Source: Lysobacterales bacterium (GTDB lineage Bacteria; Pseudomonadota; Gammaproteobacteria; Xanthomonadales; Xanthomonadaceae). Taken from it: a DNA stretch of 25,239 bases. Made by a program: the position numbers and the translations under genes. This document shows positions 7,867 to 15,803 of the stretch, in pieces. The stretch is from positions 1 to 25,239 of the forward strand of contig JAATFS010000441.1 of the NCBI GenBank assembly GCA_015655035.1, given 5' to 3'. A model generated the notes under the pieces. The model did no database searches. It was not told where the DNA came from and saw nothing but the letters and a program-made list of their open reading frames with translations. The stretch's first letter is position 1; the number at the start of each line of letters is the position of its first letter.

Positions 7867-8139
7867 ATGCAAAGCGTGCGATGGCTGACCTTACGACTGA
7901 ACAGCAAACAGAGCATCGGACCGGAATTGCTGCAGGAGTTCTGGTCCAGTGCCTGCGAATCCAACGGTGTGGCAGTAACGCGCGAGCGTACCGACCATGG
8001 CGTGAGCTATGGCCTGCATGCCGCCGCCGCCCTGGGCAATCCCCGCAAAGCCGAGCTGCGCATGCGCAAGCTGCTGGAAGAAGCGGGCTATGTGTTCTCG
8101 CTGAGCGCGCTGTCGCCCACCCGCTCGACGATGGTCTGA
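7867..8139 (+). CDS. Uncharacterised 90-aa protein
   Basis: A small soluble protein of unknown function. The start at 7867 is chosen because AAAGGAG lies about 6 nt upstream; the same frame is open back to 7696 but without such a site. The protein has no signal peptide or membrane segment. It begins MQSVRWLTLRLNSKQSIG, has a central YGLHAAAALGNPRKAELRMRKLLEEAGYVF helical stretch, and ends in a short polar tail. I do not recognise a family. A 171-nt gap separates it from the M1 peptidase gene, long enough for its own promoter. The fairly AT-rich stretch around 7800-7860 could hold one. Confidence 0.65.
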   Translation: MQSVRWLTLRLNSKQSIGPELLQEFWSSACESNGVAVTRERTDHGVSYGLHAAAALGNPRKAELRMRKLLEEAGYVFSLSALSPTRSTMV

Positions 8140-8347
8140 GCGAAACCCCGTACGCGGCGCCTCGCCCGTACCTGCTCGCCCCGAACCCGAGCGCACCTCA
8201 TCGTCGCATACGGGCAGGCCCCGATTCCCGTAGCATGCCCCCCTTACCACGATTGCTCGTGCGTCTCGTCCGGCCGTCCCGGCGCCGTTTCGCTTCCTTC
8301 TCTTTGCCGCCAGCACCCCACGCGCGGCGCTATCCCCGGAAGCACCC

Positions 8348-9061
8348 ATGTCGGGCTACCAGACTCAGATCCATGAGCTGACCTTCGGTCAGCAGAAGTA
8401 CGTCATCCGTGCATTGGCCGATATCCAGCAATACGCAGATCCGGACAACACCGCAGCCGATGCCGGCATCTCGTCCGCGCAATGGAGTCTGTTCGGTCAA
8501 GTGTGGCCGGCCGGCCAATTGCTCGCCGAAGCCATGGCCACCCGCGACATTGCCGGCAAGCGCATCCTGGAGCTCGGCTGCGGCCTGGGCTTGTCCAGCC
8601 TCGTGTTGCGCATGCGCGGCGCCGACATCGTCGCCAGCGACTACCATCCGCTCGCGGAAGTGTTCCTGGCCTACAACGCCGCGCTGAACTCCCTCGAATC
8701 AGTGCCCTACCGCCAACTGGACTGGGAAAGTGGCCCCCGCGACATGGGCCAGTTCGACATGATCATCGCCAGCGACGTTCTGTATGAAGCCCGCCATTCC
8801 GCAATGCTCGCCGGCTTGATCCCCGCCCTGGCAAAACCGGTCTGCGAGATCGTGATCAGCGATCCCGGCCGAGGCAATGCCAATACGCTGTCGCGCAAGC
8901 TCGCCGACATCGGCTTCTCGTTGGTCGCTGGAGAACGCCAGGCCGCGCAGCGTACAAAGGCACCGCGCCTGTTCGTCTACCGTCGCGCCGCCGACAGCGG
9001 CTGGCCGGCCAGGAGCCGGTCTTCGCCTGCCATCAAAAATGGTCCAGCTGCGGATGCCTAG
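8348..9061 (+). CDS. Class I SAM-dependent methyltransferase
   Basis: A 237-aa cytosolic methyltransferase of the Rossmann type. Motif I is LELGCGLG (74-81), the acidic residue ending strand 2 is Asp98 (VASDYH), and the post-II/IV region IIASDVLYE (139-147) resembles the DxxY motif of the Methyltransf_16 (METTL21/ETFB-KMT) protein-lysine methyltransferases. WPAGQLLAE (53-61) just before motif I also fits that group, in which the preceding W/P segment lines the SAM pocket. Protein methylation is therefore the leading guess, not established. The last 20 or so residues are low-complexity and probably disordered. It stands alone, 208 nt after the 90-aa protein and before a gene-poor stretch. Confidence 0.82.
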   Translation: MSGYQTQIHELTFGQQKYVIRALADIQQYADPDNTAADAGISSAQWSLFGQVWPAGQLLAEAMATRDIAGKRILELGCGLGLSSLVLRMRGADIVASDYHPLAEVFLAYNAALNSLESVPYRQLDWESGPRDMGQFDMIIASDVLYEARHSAMLAGLIPALAKPVCEIVISDPGRGNANTLSRKLADIGFSLVAGERQAAQRTKAPRLFVYRRAADSGWPARSRSSPAIKNGPAADA

Positions 9062-9115
9062 CACCCTTTAAGCTGCCCTGGGTGCCGCCTACGGCCGCAC
9101 AGCTGGTAGGCCAAT

Positions 9116-9169
9116 GATGCGCGATCGCGCGTTACAGGAATGTTCTCGGAAGGTTGCCGATCGCGCATC
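9116..9169. repeat. Perfect 12-bp inverted repeat with 30-nt loop
   Basis: GATGCGCGATCG (9116-9127) and its exact reverse complement CGATCGCGCATC (9158-9169) flank 30 nt. No T-run follows on either strand, so it is not an ordinary terminator. It may form an RNA or cruciform structure. Confidence 0.6.
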
Positions 9170-9484
9170 GCGTCGCGCTCGCGGGTCAGTCCCGATATGC
9201 CAGCTGAACAAATCCAGCACATTTTCAACACCAGGCGATAACGGCGCCAGACCCCTGTTTTTGCGGCCATCGCCGATACTTAGCCCTGATAGTGCATGTA
9301 TCGAGACAGGAACATAAACCGTTTTCATGAATAAGCCGCTCAGCTAGGTCAAAGCGTCAGTCAGATTCGGCCGGCAAAAATGAATGCGTGTCCATAGCAG
9401 GGGATGGCACACGCAATTCAACCCGTATTGGTCCACCCCCATGGCCGCGATCATCGCACGCAGCCGCCAATAGGAGAGCCGCCT

Positions 9485-9688
9485 ATGACCATGCTTGCCC
9501 ACCTCTCGATTCAACGTTGTTTCCGCGGACAAGCGCCGCTTGCTCCCAGTAACGAGGACCGTTACCGCGCGCTGCGCAACGCCCTGCCCGTACACCTGGG
9601 CAATGCCGTGTTCTCGTTCGACCACAATGCCGCATCGGATCAGCGCGGCGTGTCAGAGCATGCATTGCTGCGACGATCCGGCACCTGA
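9485..9688 (+). CDS. Possible small protein, 67 aa
   Basis: An open frame starting MTMLAHLSIQRCFRGQAPLA is preceded by TAGGAGAG about 8 nt upstream of the ATG, a good Shine-Dalgarno placement. The 67-aa product is basic and polar, lacks a signal peptide or membrane segment, and is not recognised. The frame is also open upstream to an ATG at 9404 without such a site. In GC-rich DNA a frame of this length can arise by chance, so this is a tentative call resting mainly on the ribosome-binding site. Confidence 0.25.
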   Translation: MTMLAHLSIQRCFRGQAPLAPSNEDRYRALRNALPVHLGNAVFSFDHNAASDQRGVSEHALLRRSGT

Positions 9689-9831
9689 CACCAGGTGCCG
9701 TCCACGCGATCGGGTTCGCGTCGGCATGCGCCCGGATAGCCGAGCGCAGCATTGAATCGCAGCGTTGTCGAAACGACTCGCATGGCGAGTCGCCAAGCCG
9801 ACGACCCGCGCCGCAAATGAAGCCGCAAATG

Positions 9832-9862
9832 AAAAAGGGCCTGCATTTCTGCAAGCCCTTAA
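9832..9862 (-). terminator. Rho-independent terminator of tRNA-Phe
   Basis: On the minus strand GGGCTTGCA, loop GAAA, TGCAGGCCC form a 9-bp stem (one G-T pair), followed directly by TTTTT. It begins about 10 nt beyond the CCA end of the tRNA. Confidence 0.85.
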
Positions 9863-9868
9863 ATTCAA

Positions 9869-9944
9869 TGGTGGCCGAGGACGGAATCGAACCGCCGACA
9901 CGGGGATTTTCAATCCCCTGCTCTACCAACTGAGCTACTCGGCC
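9869..9944 (-). tRNA. tRNA-Phe (anticodon GAA)
   Basis: A complete 76-nt cloverleaf on the minus strand. The acceptor stem is GGCCGAG/CTCGGCC, followed by discriminator A and an encoded CCA (9869-9871). The D-loop contains AGCTCAGTTGGTAGAGC. The anticodon stem GGGGA/TCCCC closes loop TTGAAAA with anticodon GAA. The T-arm has GGTTCGATTCC. All arms pair normally and both promoter and terminator are recognisable, so the gene should be functional. Confidence 0.98.
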
Positions 9945-9981
9945 ACTTCCGCAATGCAATACCTGCGTTGCGAGGACGCGC

Positions 9982-10010
9982 ATCATAACGAGCATGTCGG
10001 ATTTGGGCAA
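9982..10010 (-). promoter_or_regulatory. Sigma-70 promoter of tRNA-Phe
   Basis: On the minus strand, TTGCCC (10005-10010) as -35 and TATGAT (9982-9987) as -10 are separated by 17 nt. A GC-rich discriminator (GCGCG) follows, as in stringently controlled stable-RNA promoters. Predicted initiation near 9975 leaves a leader of about 30 nt before the tRNA 5' end. Confidence 0.65.
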
Positions 10011-10177
10011 GCCTTGTGATGGAGCTCTTTACATGTCCGGGTTCCAGACGGCTACAACACAGCAATGCCGGGCCACTGCCCGGTGGCAGCGGATAGCCCT
10101 GCGCGCAGCATTCCCCACTGCCCCAACCGTACTGCGTAGTATGCTTGGCGGCAGACTTACTGCCGAGGAATTGCTCC

Positions 10178-10654
10178 ATGTGCCTGTCCCGTGGCTTGAT
10201 CGTTGGTCTGCTCTGTGGCCTGACCTTGAGCGCGTGCGGGGATGGCGTGGTGCGGCGCGTGTCCGAGCCCACCGCCAGCATCCAGCAGCTCACCGTGCAC
10301 GCCGATGGCAGTTGGTCGCTGGACCTGCGTTTGCAGAACTACAGCAGCATCCCGATGCGATTCGAACGCGTGGCACTGGACATCACCGTCGGTGATCAGT
10401 CCGCCGGCAGGTTGGACCAGCCGATCGGCATCTCGATCGGCCCGGAGACCGCCGACGTGGTCACGGCAACCTTGCAGCCGTCTTCGCTGGCGCGCATCAC
10501 CGTCGCCGATGTGCTCGCGCAGTGGCGCTCGCTGCCGTACCAACTGAAAGGCACGGTGTGGGCCTCGCCGCAGGACAAGAAGCAGCGCGATTTCGAAGTG
10601 GACGCCCGCAACACGCTCAATCCCGCACCAGGCCTGAGCGGCGTACTGCGCTGA
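10178..10654 (+). CDS. LEA14-like lipoprotein
   Basis: A 158-aa predicted lipoprotein. The start at 10178 follows GAGGAA by about 8 nt and gives a clean signal peptide with lipobox LSAC and lipidated Cys20; an ATG 11 codons upstream would add a polar tail. The residue after Cys20 is Gly and the next is Asp, so inner-membrane retention is not indicated by an Asp at +2. The mature part (TASIQQLTVHADGSWSLDLR, LQNYSSIPMRFERVALDITV, then IGPETADVVTATL) has the alternating beta pattern of LEA type 2 / WHy-like domains, which occur in periplasmic lipoproteins of this family of bacteria. Function unknown. It lies 40 nt before the acyl-CoA dehydrogenase gene and may share its transcript. Confidence 0.8.
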   Translation: MCLSRGLIVGLLCGLTLSACGDGVVRRVSEPTASIQQLTVHADGSWSLDLRLQNYSSIPMRFERVALDITVGDQSAGRLDQPIGISIGPETADVVTATLQPSSLARITVADVLAQWRSLPYQLKGTVWASPQDKKQRDFEVDARNTLNPAPGLSGVLR

Positions 10655-10694
10655 TCGCCTGCCTTGCCACCACCGTATCGCTACAGGACCTTCC

Positions 10695-12485
10695 ATGAGC
10701 AGCTATTCCGCACCGCTGGCCGACATTCGTTTCGCGCTGTACGACGTGCTCGGCGTCGAGCCGCTGTTTGCTACGCTCGGCTATGCCGATGCCAGCCGCG
10801 ACATCATCGATGCGGTACTGGAGGAAGCTGCGCGCTTCACCGGCACGGTGCTGGCGCCGCTCAACAGCGTGGGCGACGAAATCGGCTGTACCTTCGATAC
10901 CGGCAGCCACGATGTCACCACCCCGCCGGGCTTCCGCCAGGCCTATTCGCAGTTCGTGGAAGGTGGCTGGACCGGACTCACCGCCGCACCCGAGCTGGGC
11001 GGCCAGGGCATGCCGCATACCTTGGGCGTGCCGCTCAACGAGATGATCAATGCCGCCAATCTCGCCTGGGGCAACTTCCCGTTGTTGTCGCATGGCGCGA
11101 TCGAGGCGCTCAAGCATCACGGCGAGGCCTGGCAACAGGACGTGTTCCTCAAGCCGCTGATCGAGGGCCGCTGGACCGGCACGATGTGCCTCACCGAGCC
11201 GCACTGCGGCACCGACCTGGGCTTGCTCAAGACCCGTGCCGAACCCAATTCCGATGGCAGCTACGCGATCACCGGCACCAAGATCTTCATCACTGCCGGC
11301 GAACACGACCTCACTGACAACATCGTGCACCTGGTACTGGCCAAGCTGCCGGACGCCCCGCCCGGCGCCAAGGGCATCTCGCTGTTCGTCACCCCCAAGT
11401 TCAAGGTGGCGCGCGACGGCAACGTGGGCGAGCGCAACGCGCTGCACTGCGGCTCGATCGAGCACAAGATGGGCATCAAGGGCTCGGTCACCTGCGTGAT
11501 GAATTTCGACGGCGCCCAGGGCTACCTCGTCGGACAGCCGCACAAGGGCTTGCAGGCGATGTTTACGATGATGAACACCGCGCGCCTGGGGGTGGGCCTG
11601 CAAGGCATCGGCCTGTCCGAGCGCGCCTACCAGAACGCACTGCGCTACGCGCGCGAGCGCCTGCAATCGCGCTCGCTCAGCGGCCCCAAGTTCCCCGACA
11701 AGCCCGCCGATCCGATCATCGTGCATCCGGACGTACGCCGCATGCTGCTGACGGTGAAGGCGCTGACCGAAGGCAGCCGGCTGCTGGCGCTGCATGCGGG
11801 CACCTTGATCGACGTCGCCCAGCGTGGCGCCGACCCACAGCAACGTGCCGATGCCGAAACGCTGGTCAGCTTCCTGACGCCGATTTCCAAGGCCTGCCAG
11901 ACCGAATGGGGCGTGGAGAATACCTACCACGCGCTGCAATGCTTCGGTGGCCACGGCTATATCCGTGAACACGGAATGGAGCAGCTGTCGCGCGATGCCC
12001 GCATTACCACGCTGTACGAAGGCACCACCGGCATCCAGGCGCTGGACCTGATGGGCCGCAAGACCGCAGCCACGCAGGCGGCCGGGCTGAAGCTGTTCCT
12101 GGCCGAGATCGAGACGTTCGCCAAGGCCAACGACGGCGACGCCGCGCTGGCGGAATTCATCAAGCCGCTGCGCGACAAGGCCAGCGAATGGGCGATGCTC
12201 ACCCGCGACATACTCGAACGCGCCTCCAAGAATCCCGAGGAAATCGGCGCGGCCAGCTACGACTATGCGTTCTACTCCGGCTACGTAGTGCTGGCGTACT
12301 GGTGGTCCCGCAGCGTGGCAGCGGCCAACGCCAGCTCCCAAAGCGAGGATTTCAAGCGCGCCAAGCGGGAGACCGCGCGTTTCTACTTCGCCCGCATCCT
12401 GCCGCGCACCTTGGCCCACGCCGCCATCATCCGCACCGGCGCCGCGCCGCTGCTGGCACTGGACGAGGCCTTGTTCGGAGCGTAA
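10695..12485 (+). CDS. Acyl-CoA dehydrogenase with C-terminal extension (DmdC/AcdA-like)
   Basis: A 596-aa FAD-dependent acyl-CoA dehydrogenase that introduces the alpha-beta double bond in acyl-CoA beta-oxidation. The N-terminal helical domain is followed by the flavin/substrate segment LTEPHCGTD (166-174), ITGTKIFITAGEHD, and the C-terminal helical domain with CQTEWGVENTYHALQCFGGHGYIREHGMEQ. The predicted catalytic base is Glu442 in TTLYEGTTGIQALDLMGRK. About 130 residues extend past the standard fold, the C-terminal domain found in the roughly 600-aa subgroup that includes DmdC. That group handles short or medium and sulfur-containing acyl-CoAs, but the substrate here cannot be told. ACAGGA lies just upstream of the ATG. 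The gene converges on the minus-strand amidase gene with only 37 nt between stop codons. Confidence 0.93.
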   Translation: MSSYSAPLADIRFALYDVLGVEPLFATLGYADASRDIIDAVLEEAARFTGTVLAPLNSVGDEIGCTFDTGSHDVTTPPGFRQAYSQFVEGGWTGLTAAPELGGQGMPHTLGVPLNEMINAANLAWGNFPLLSHGAIEALKHHGEAWQQDVFLKPLIEGRWTGTMCLTEPHCGTDLGLLKTRAEPNSDGSYAITGTKIFITAGEHDLTDNIVHLVLAKLPDAPPGAKGISLFVTPKFKVARDGNVGERNALHCGSIEHKMGIKGSVTCVMNFDGAQGYLVGQPHKGLQAMFTMMNTARLGVGLQGIGLSERAYQNALRYARERLQSRSLSGPKFPDKPADPIIVHPDVRRMLLTVKALTEGSRLLALHAGTLIDVAQRGADPQQRADAETLVSFLTPISKACQTEWGVENTYHALQCFGGHGYIREHGMEQLSRDARITTLYEGTTGIQALDLMGRKTAATQAAGLKLFLAEIETFAKANDGDAALAEFIKPLRDKASEWAMLTRDILERASKNPEEIGAASYDYAFYSGYVVLAYWWSRSVAAANASSQSEDFKRAKRETARFYFARILPRTLAHAAIIRTGAAPLLALDEALFGA

Positions 12486-12522
12486 TGCCGCCGCTGCGGA
12501 TCCCGCCCTCGCGCGTCGTGGT

Positions 12523-13998
12523 TCAACGTTCCTCGACGCGCCGGTAGTCCAGTGGCGGGGCCTTTCGCTCCAGCAAGGGTTGGTAACGGAAGTCCGCTCC
12601 CCGGCGCCGCTCGAACTCCTGCCGCGCCTGCGTCACGATCTGCGGCGAACGGTACAGCGCGGTCGCGGCCAGGGCGAGTACCCGCGCCGCATTGAGCGCA
12701 CCCTTTTCACCCACCGCGGCGCCGGAGGCGGCCACCGCCTGCCAGCTGTGTGCCGGCGTACCCGGCACCCACGTGGCAATGCTGAAACCGGCGGTGGGTA
12801 CATTCCAGCTGACGTCGCCGACATCGGTGGAGGCCCCGCCCGCACCATCGACGCCGTACGCTTCGATGGCTGTGGCCTGCTGTAGCGGCGGGCGCCGCTC
12901 CAGGCTCTGCTGCAAGCGCTGGGCGAATGCCTGCTCGGCCGGCGAATAGACCACACCCCCGACTTCGCGCAGCGCCGCATCCACCACCCGGCCCAGGGTG
13001 TCGTTGGGCAGCAGTGCGAACACCCCGCCCGTCTGCTCGAACTCCACCCGCGTACCGGTGCCCAGTGCAGCGCCTTCGGCCGCCTTGCCGATGCGTTCGA
13101 ATACCTCGCGCACTACCACCGGATCGGTGTGGCGCACGTAGTAATAGACCTCGGCACGATCAGGCACCACGTTGGGCGCGCGGCCACCGTCTGTGATGGC
13201 GTAGTGGATGCGGGTGCCGTCGGGCACGTGTTCGCGCATCAGGTTGGCCATGTAGTCCAGCGCCTCCACGCCGTCGAGCGCAGAGCGGCCCCGCTCCGGC
13301 GAGATCGCCGCGTGCGCGGACTTGCCGTGGAAATGGAACTTGCCGCTGATGTTGGCGAGGCTGGTCCCTTGCGCAGCAGAGTTGACGTCGTCCGGATGCC
13401 AATGCAGGACCAAGTCGACGTCCTCGAACAATCCGGCACGGGCCATGTAGACCTTGCCCGAACCGCCCTCCTCCGCTGGCGTGCCGTACACGCGGACCTC
13501 GCCCTCGCTGCCACTCTCGCGCAGCCAGCGGGCGATGGCCTGGCCCGCGCCCACTGCGGCAGCGGCGAACAGGTTGTGTCCACACGCCTGGCCGGCGTCC
13601 TGGCCGGCGATCGGCGCATGCTCGGGCTGCGCTGCCTGCGCCATGCCCGGCAGCGCATCCATCTCCGCCAGCAGCGCGATCACCGGTCCGTTGCCGCGCG
13701 AACCAGCGCGCGCAACGAAGGCGGTCGGGATGCCTGCCACGCCCGCCTGCACCGTGAAGCCGGCCTCGCGCAAGCGCTGCTGCAGCAGTTGCGATGATTG
13801 CGTTTCCAGGTAGCCCAGTTCGGGCTGCGCCCACAGCGCCTGCACGATCCGCGCCTGCTGCCCGGCATAGGCGTCCACCGCCGCCAGCACCTGGCTGTCG
13901 GATGCGCTGGCAGGCGCAGCCAGCAATGCCGCACACGCGGCCAACAGCGTGCTCCGGAAACCGCCCCCGGCACCGCTGCGAACCCACTGGATCGCCAT
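12523..13998 (-). CDS. Secreted M20-family amidohydrolase (AbgB/M20D-like)
   Basis: A 491-aa binuclear metal amidase of peptidase family M20, subfamily D, which splits amide bonds of N-acyl amino acids or p-aminobenzoyl-glutamate-like compounds. Residues 1-33 are a Sec signal peptide (LLAACAALLAAPASAS), placing the enzyme in the periplasm. Metal and catalytic residues are visible: Asp114 in AEMDALPG, Cys139/His141 in CGHN, Glu176-Glu177 in AEEGGSGK, His201 in HWHPDD, and a late His in TPAHSWQ. The dimerisation lid has KSAHAAISPERGRSALD. The ATG at 13998 overlaps the stop of the preceding amidohydrolase gene by one base (TGATG), indicating translational coupling; a TTG one codon earlier is less likely. 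It is the last gene of the receptor/sigma-factor unit. Exact substrate unknown. Confidence 0.9.
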   Translation of the reverse strand: MAIQWVRSGAGGGFRSTLLAACAALLAAPASASDSQVLAAVDAYAGQQARIVQALWAQPELGYLETQSSQLLQQRLREAGFTVQAGVAGIPTAFVARAGSRGNGPVIALLAEMDALPGMAQAAQPEHAPIAGQDAGQACGHNLFAAAAVGAGQAIARWLRESGSEGEVRVYGTPAEEGGSGKVYMARAGLFEDVDLVLHWHPDDVNSAAQGTSLANISGKFHFHGKSAHAAISPERGRSALDGVEALDYMANLMREHVPDGTRIHYAITDGGRAPNVVPDRAEVYYYVRHTDPVVVREVFERIGKAAEGAALGTGTRVEFEQTGGVFALLPNDTLGRVVDAALREVGGVVYSPAEQAFAQRLQQSLERRPPLQQATAIEAYGVDGAGGASTDVGDVSWNVPTAGFSIATWVPGTPAHSWQAVAASGAAVGEKGALNAARVLALAATALYRSPQIVTQARQEFERRRGADFRYQPLLERKAPPLDYRRVEER

Positions 13999-15803
13999 CA
14001 ATAGAACCTCACATCATCGAGTTCGAACCAGACCTTGTCGCCGGCCTGTCCCTGGGCGATGACCAGGGCCTGCAACACGTCATCACCGTGCCAGGATGGT
14101 CCCTGGCCCTGCTGCCGATACGGCGGCTGCCCCTGCAACTGCGCGAACGGGATATCGATCGTGCGCCAGCCTGGAGCGGCGCTCACCTCGGTAGTCCATC
14201 GGCGGCTGTCCAGCCCGCGAAACTCGACCCGCAGCCGCGAAACATCGCCGCGCACATCGAAGCGCAGCCCGCGATAGCCGCGCAGGTCCGCCGGCGCCAC
14301 CGAGCCGCGCGTCAGCGGCAGCACCACCCCGGCGTAGGCCTCGGGCTTGTAGGACAGCCGTGCCTGCAGCGACAGCGCGCGCCCGCCGCCCTCGCGGTCG
14401 ACCACCTCGGTGACCTGCACGCTGCGGTCGTTGCCGCCGTCGGCCTCGTCGGTGCGCAGGGTGTCCAGCGCGGTGCGGCCGTCACCGCGTTCGAAATCGT
14501 CCACCAGCGCCGCCACCGTCTGCGGCGGCAGCGAGGTCGCGCGGTTGCCCGCCGGCGTGCGCGTGCCGGGGCCGTACATCTGCTTGCCGGCCACGAATAC
14601 GCGGCGAACGTTGCGGATGTCGCCGATGTCCTGCCACGGCTTGCCGGAAACCAGCAGCAGGTCGGCGCGCTTGCCCGGCTCCAGCGTGCCACGGTCGTCC
14701 AGGCCCGCCGCGCGGGCGCTGTTCGCCGTGCCGGCCTGGAGTGCTTCGGCCGGGGTCAGCCCGGCGCGCACCAGCAGTTCCAGCTCGTGCAGCGTGGCTT
14801 CGCCGTGAGGTGTCCCAGGCATGCCGGCGTCGGTACCGAGCGCGATCGGCACGCCCCCACGATGCAGCGTCGCGACGTTGGCCAGGGCCTTGGCGAAGTT
14901 GGCCTGGCGTTGACGCAGCACCGGGCTATCCGCATCGGCCGGCGGCTTCTGCCCCGGCTTGAGTGGCTCGTAGACCGCCAGCGTCGGTGCGTAATAGGTG
15001 CCGTGCTGGCGCATCGACGCGACCAGTTCAGCGTCGGCACCGGCATCGAGAATGCTGTGGGCGATCACGTCCACTCCGGCACGCGCGGCCTGCTTGCCAC
15101 GGGCCAGGGTGACGGTGTGGGTATATACGCGCAGCGCGTGGGCGTGCGCCTCGTCCACCAGCGCCGTCAGCGTCGGCTCGTCCATGCTGCTGTTGTCTGG
15201 CGCATTGTTGTAGCGCCAGCCATCGTTGAACACCTTGATCAGGTCGGGGCGGTAGGCCACCACCGCGCGCACCGCGACGCGCGCGGCCTCCGGCGAATTG
15301 ACCCAACGCGTGGTGGCCTCGTCGGCCCAGTCCGCGCCATGACCCAGCGGTGTGCTGATGCGCGCGGTGAAGCGCACGCTCGGCGCATCGATGGTATCCA
15401 GCCAGGCGCGCCTCGGCGCATACGCCTCCGGCGCCTGGTGGAAATCGTTCACCGTGGTCACGCCATGCACCAGGTAGGCATTGGCGATCTGCGGCAGCGC
15501 CGCCGGCTTGAAGTTGGGCGTCCAGTGGGTATGCAGGTCCAAGAGGCCAGGCAGCAACGCCAACCCCTGCGCATCGACCACCTGCATCCCCTTCTCCTGC
15601 GGCAGGCCCGGCGCGACCTTGGCGATGCGGCCCTCTTCATCCACCAGGACATCAGCGACACGGGGAACCTGTGCAGTGCCCTCGAACACGGTGGCGCCCC
15701 GGATCAGCAGCGGTGCGGCGGAGCCGGAAAACGCCTGCAACACCAGCGCCGGCAACAGCCACAGCCGTGCACGTGACTTGGACAGAGAAGACAGCTTGTT
15801 CAT
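13998..15803 (-). CDS. Secreted amidohydrolase with C-terminal CIA30-like domain
   Basis: A 601-aa protein. A signal peptide (about 1-30) precedes an amidohydrolase-superfamily TIM barrel of the imidazolonepropionase/Xaa-Pro-dipeptidase-like group. Metal ligands visible are His91 and His93 (DLHTHW), Lys190 (LIKVFNDG, probably carboxylated), His229 (VYTHTV), His249 (VIAHSILD) and Asp325 (GTDAGMPG). TANSARAAGLDDRGTLEPGKRADLLL is the usual end of the barrel. From about 435 comes a second domain (VDDFERGDGRTALDTL, then RGYRGLRFDVRGD, and WFELDDVRFY at the end) that resembles the CIA30/galactose-binding-like fold. Relatives hydrolyse cyclic amides, proline dipeptides or ochratoxin-type amides, so a peptide or amide substrate is likely but unproven. 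The start overlaps the FecR gene stop by ATGA. Confidence 0.88.
   Translation of the reverse strand: MNKLSSLSKSRARLWLLPALVLQAFSGSAAPLLIRGATVFEGTAQVPRVADVLVDEEGRIAKVAPGLPQEKGMQVVDAQGLALLPGLLDLHTHWTPNFKPAALPQIANAYLVHGVTTVNDFHQAPEAYAPRRAWLDTIDAPSVRFTARISTPLGHGADWADEATTRWVNSPEAARVAVRAVVAYRPDLIKVFNDGWRYNNAPDNSSMDEPTLTALVDEAHAHALRVYTHTVTLARGKQAARAGVDVIAHSILDAGADAELVASMRQHGTYYAPTLAVYEPLKPGQKPPADADSPVLRQRQANFAKALANVATLHRGGVPIALGTDAGMPGTPHGEATLHELELLVRAGLTPAEALQAGTANSARAAGLDDRGTLEPGKRADLLLVSGKPWQDIGDIRNVRRVFVAGKQMYGPGTRTPAGNRATSLPPQTVAALVDDFERGDGRTALDTLRTDEADGGNDRSVQVTEVVDREGGGRALSLQARLSYKPEAYAGVVLPLTRGSVAPADLRGYRGLRFDVRGDVSRLRVEFRGLDSRRWTTEVSAAPGWRTIDIPFAQLQGQPPYRQQGQGPSWHGDDVLQALVIAQGQAGDKVWFELDDVRFY

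Larger units (their letters stand above)
9062..9831. other. Gene-poor stretch between methyltransferase gene and tRNA-Phe
   Basis: About 770 nt without a convincing conserved gene. It starts with GCACCC/GGGTGC arms (9061-9066, 9080-9085), a possible weak transcript end. It contains a perfect 12-bp inverted repeat (9116-9127, 9158-9169) and one short open frame with a good ribosome-binding site (9485-9688). The stretch around 9200-9400 is noticeably less GC-rich than the flanking genes. It could be degraded coding sequence, a small-RNA locus, or old acquired DNA beside a tRNA; none can be chosen from sequence alone. Confidence 0.5.

Noticed and set aside
9344..9625. A minus-strand gene in the gene-poor stretch
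   Set aside because: No ribosome-binding site, no recognisable motif, and it overlaps a better-supported small frame on the plus strand.
10617..12419. A 600-codon open frame on the minus strand inside the acyl-CoA dehydrogenase gene
   Set aside because: It is antisense to an unmistakable enzyme. Its product is low-complexity (Gly/Ala/Arg/Gln/His/Val-rich) with no family features. Long antisense frames arise from GC-rich third codon positions.
13794..15776. A 660-codon plus-strand frame opposite the amidohydrolase genes
   Set aside because: The minus-strand genes have signal peptides, intact catalytic motifs and coupled overlaps. The opposite frame has none of these and reads as a shadow.
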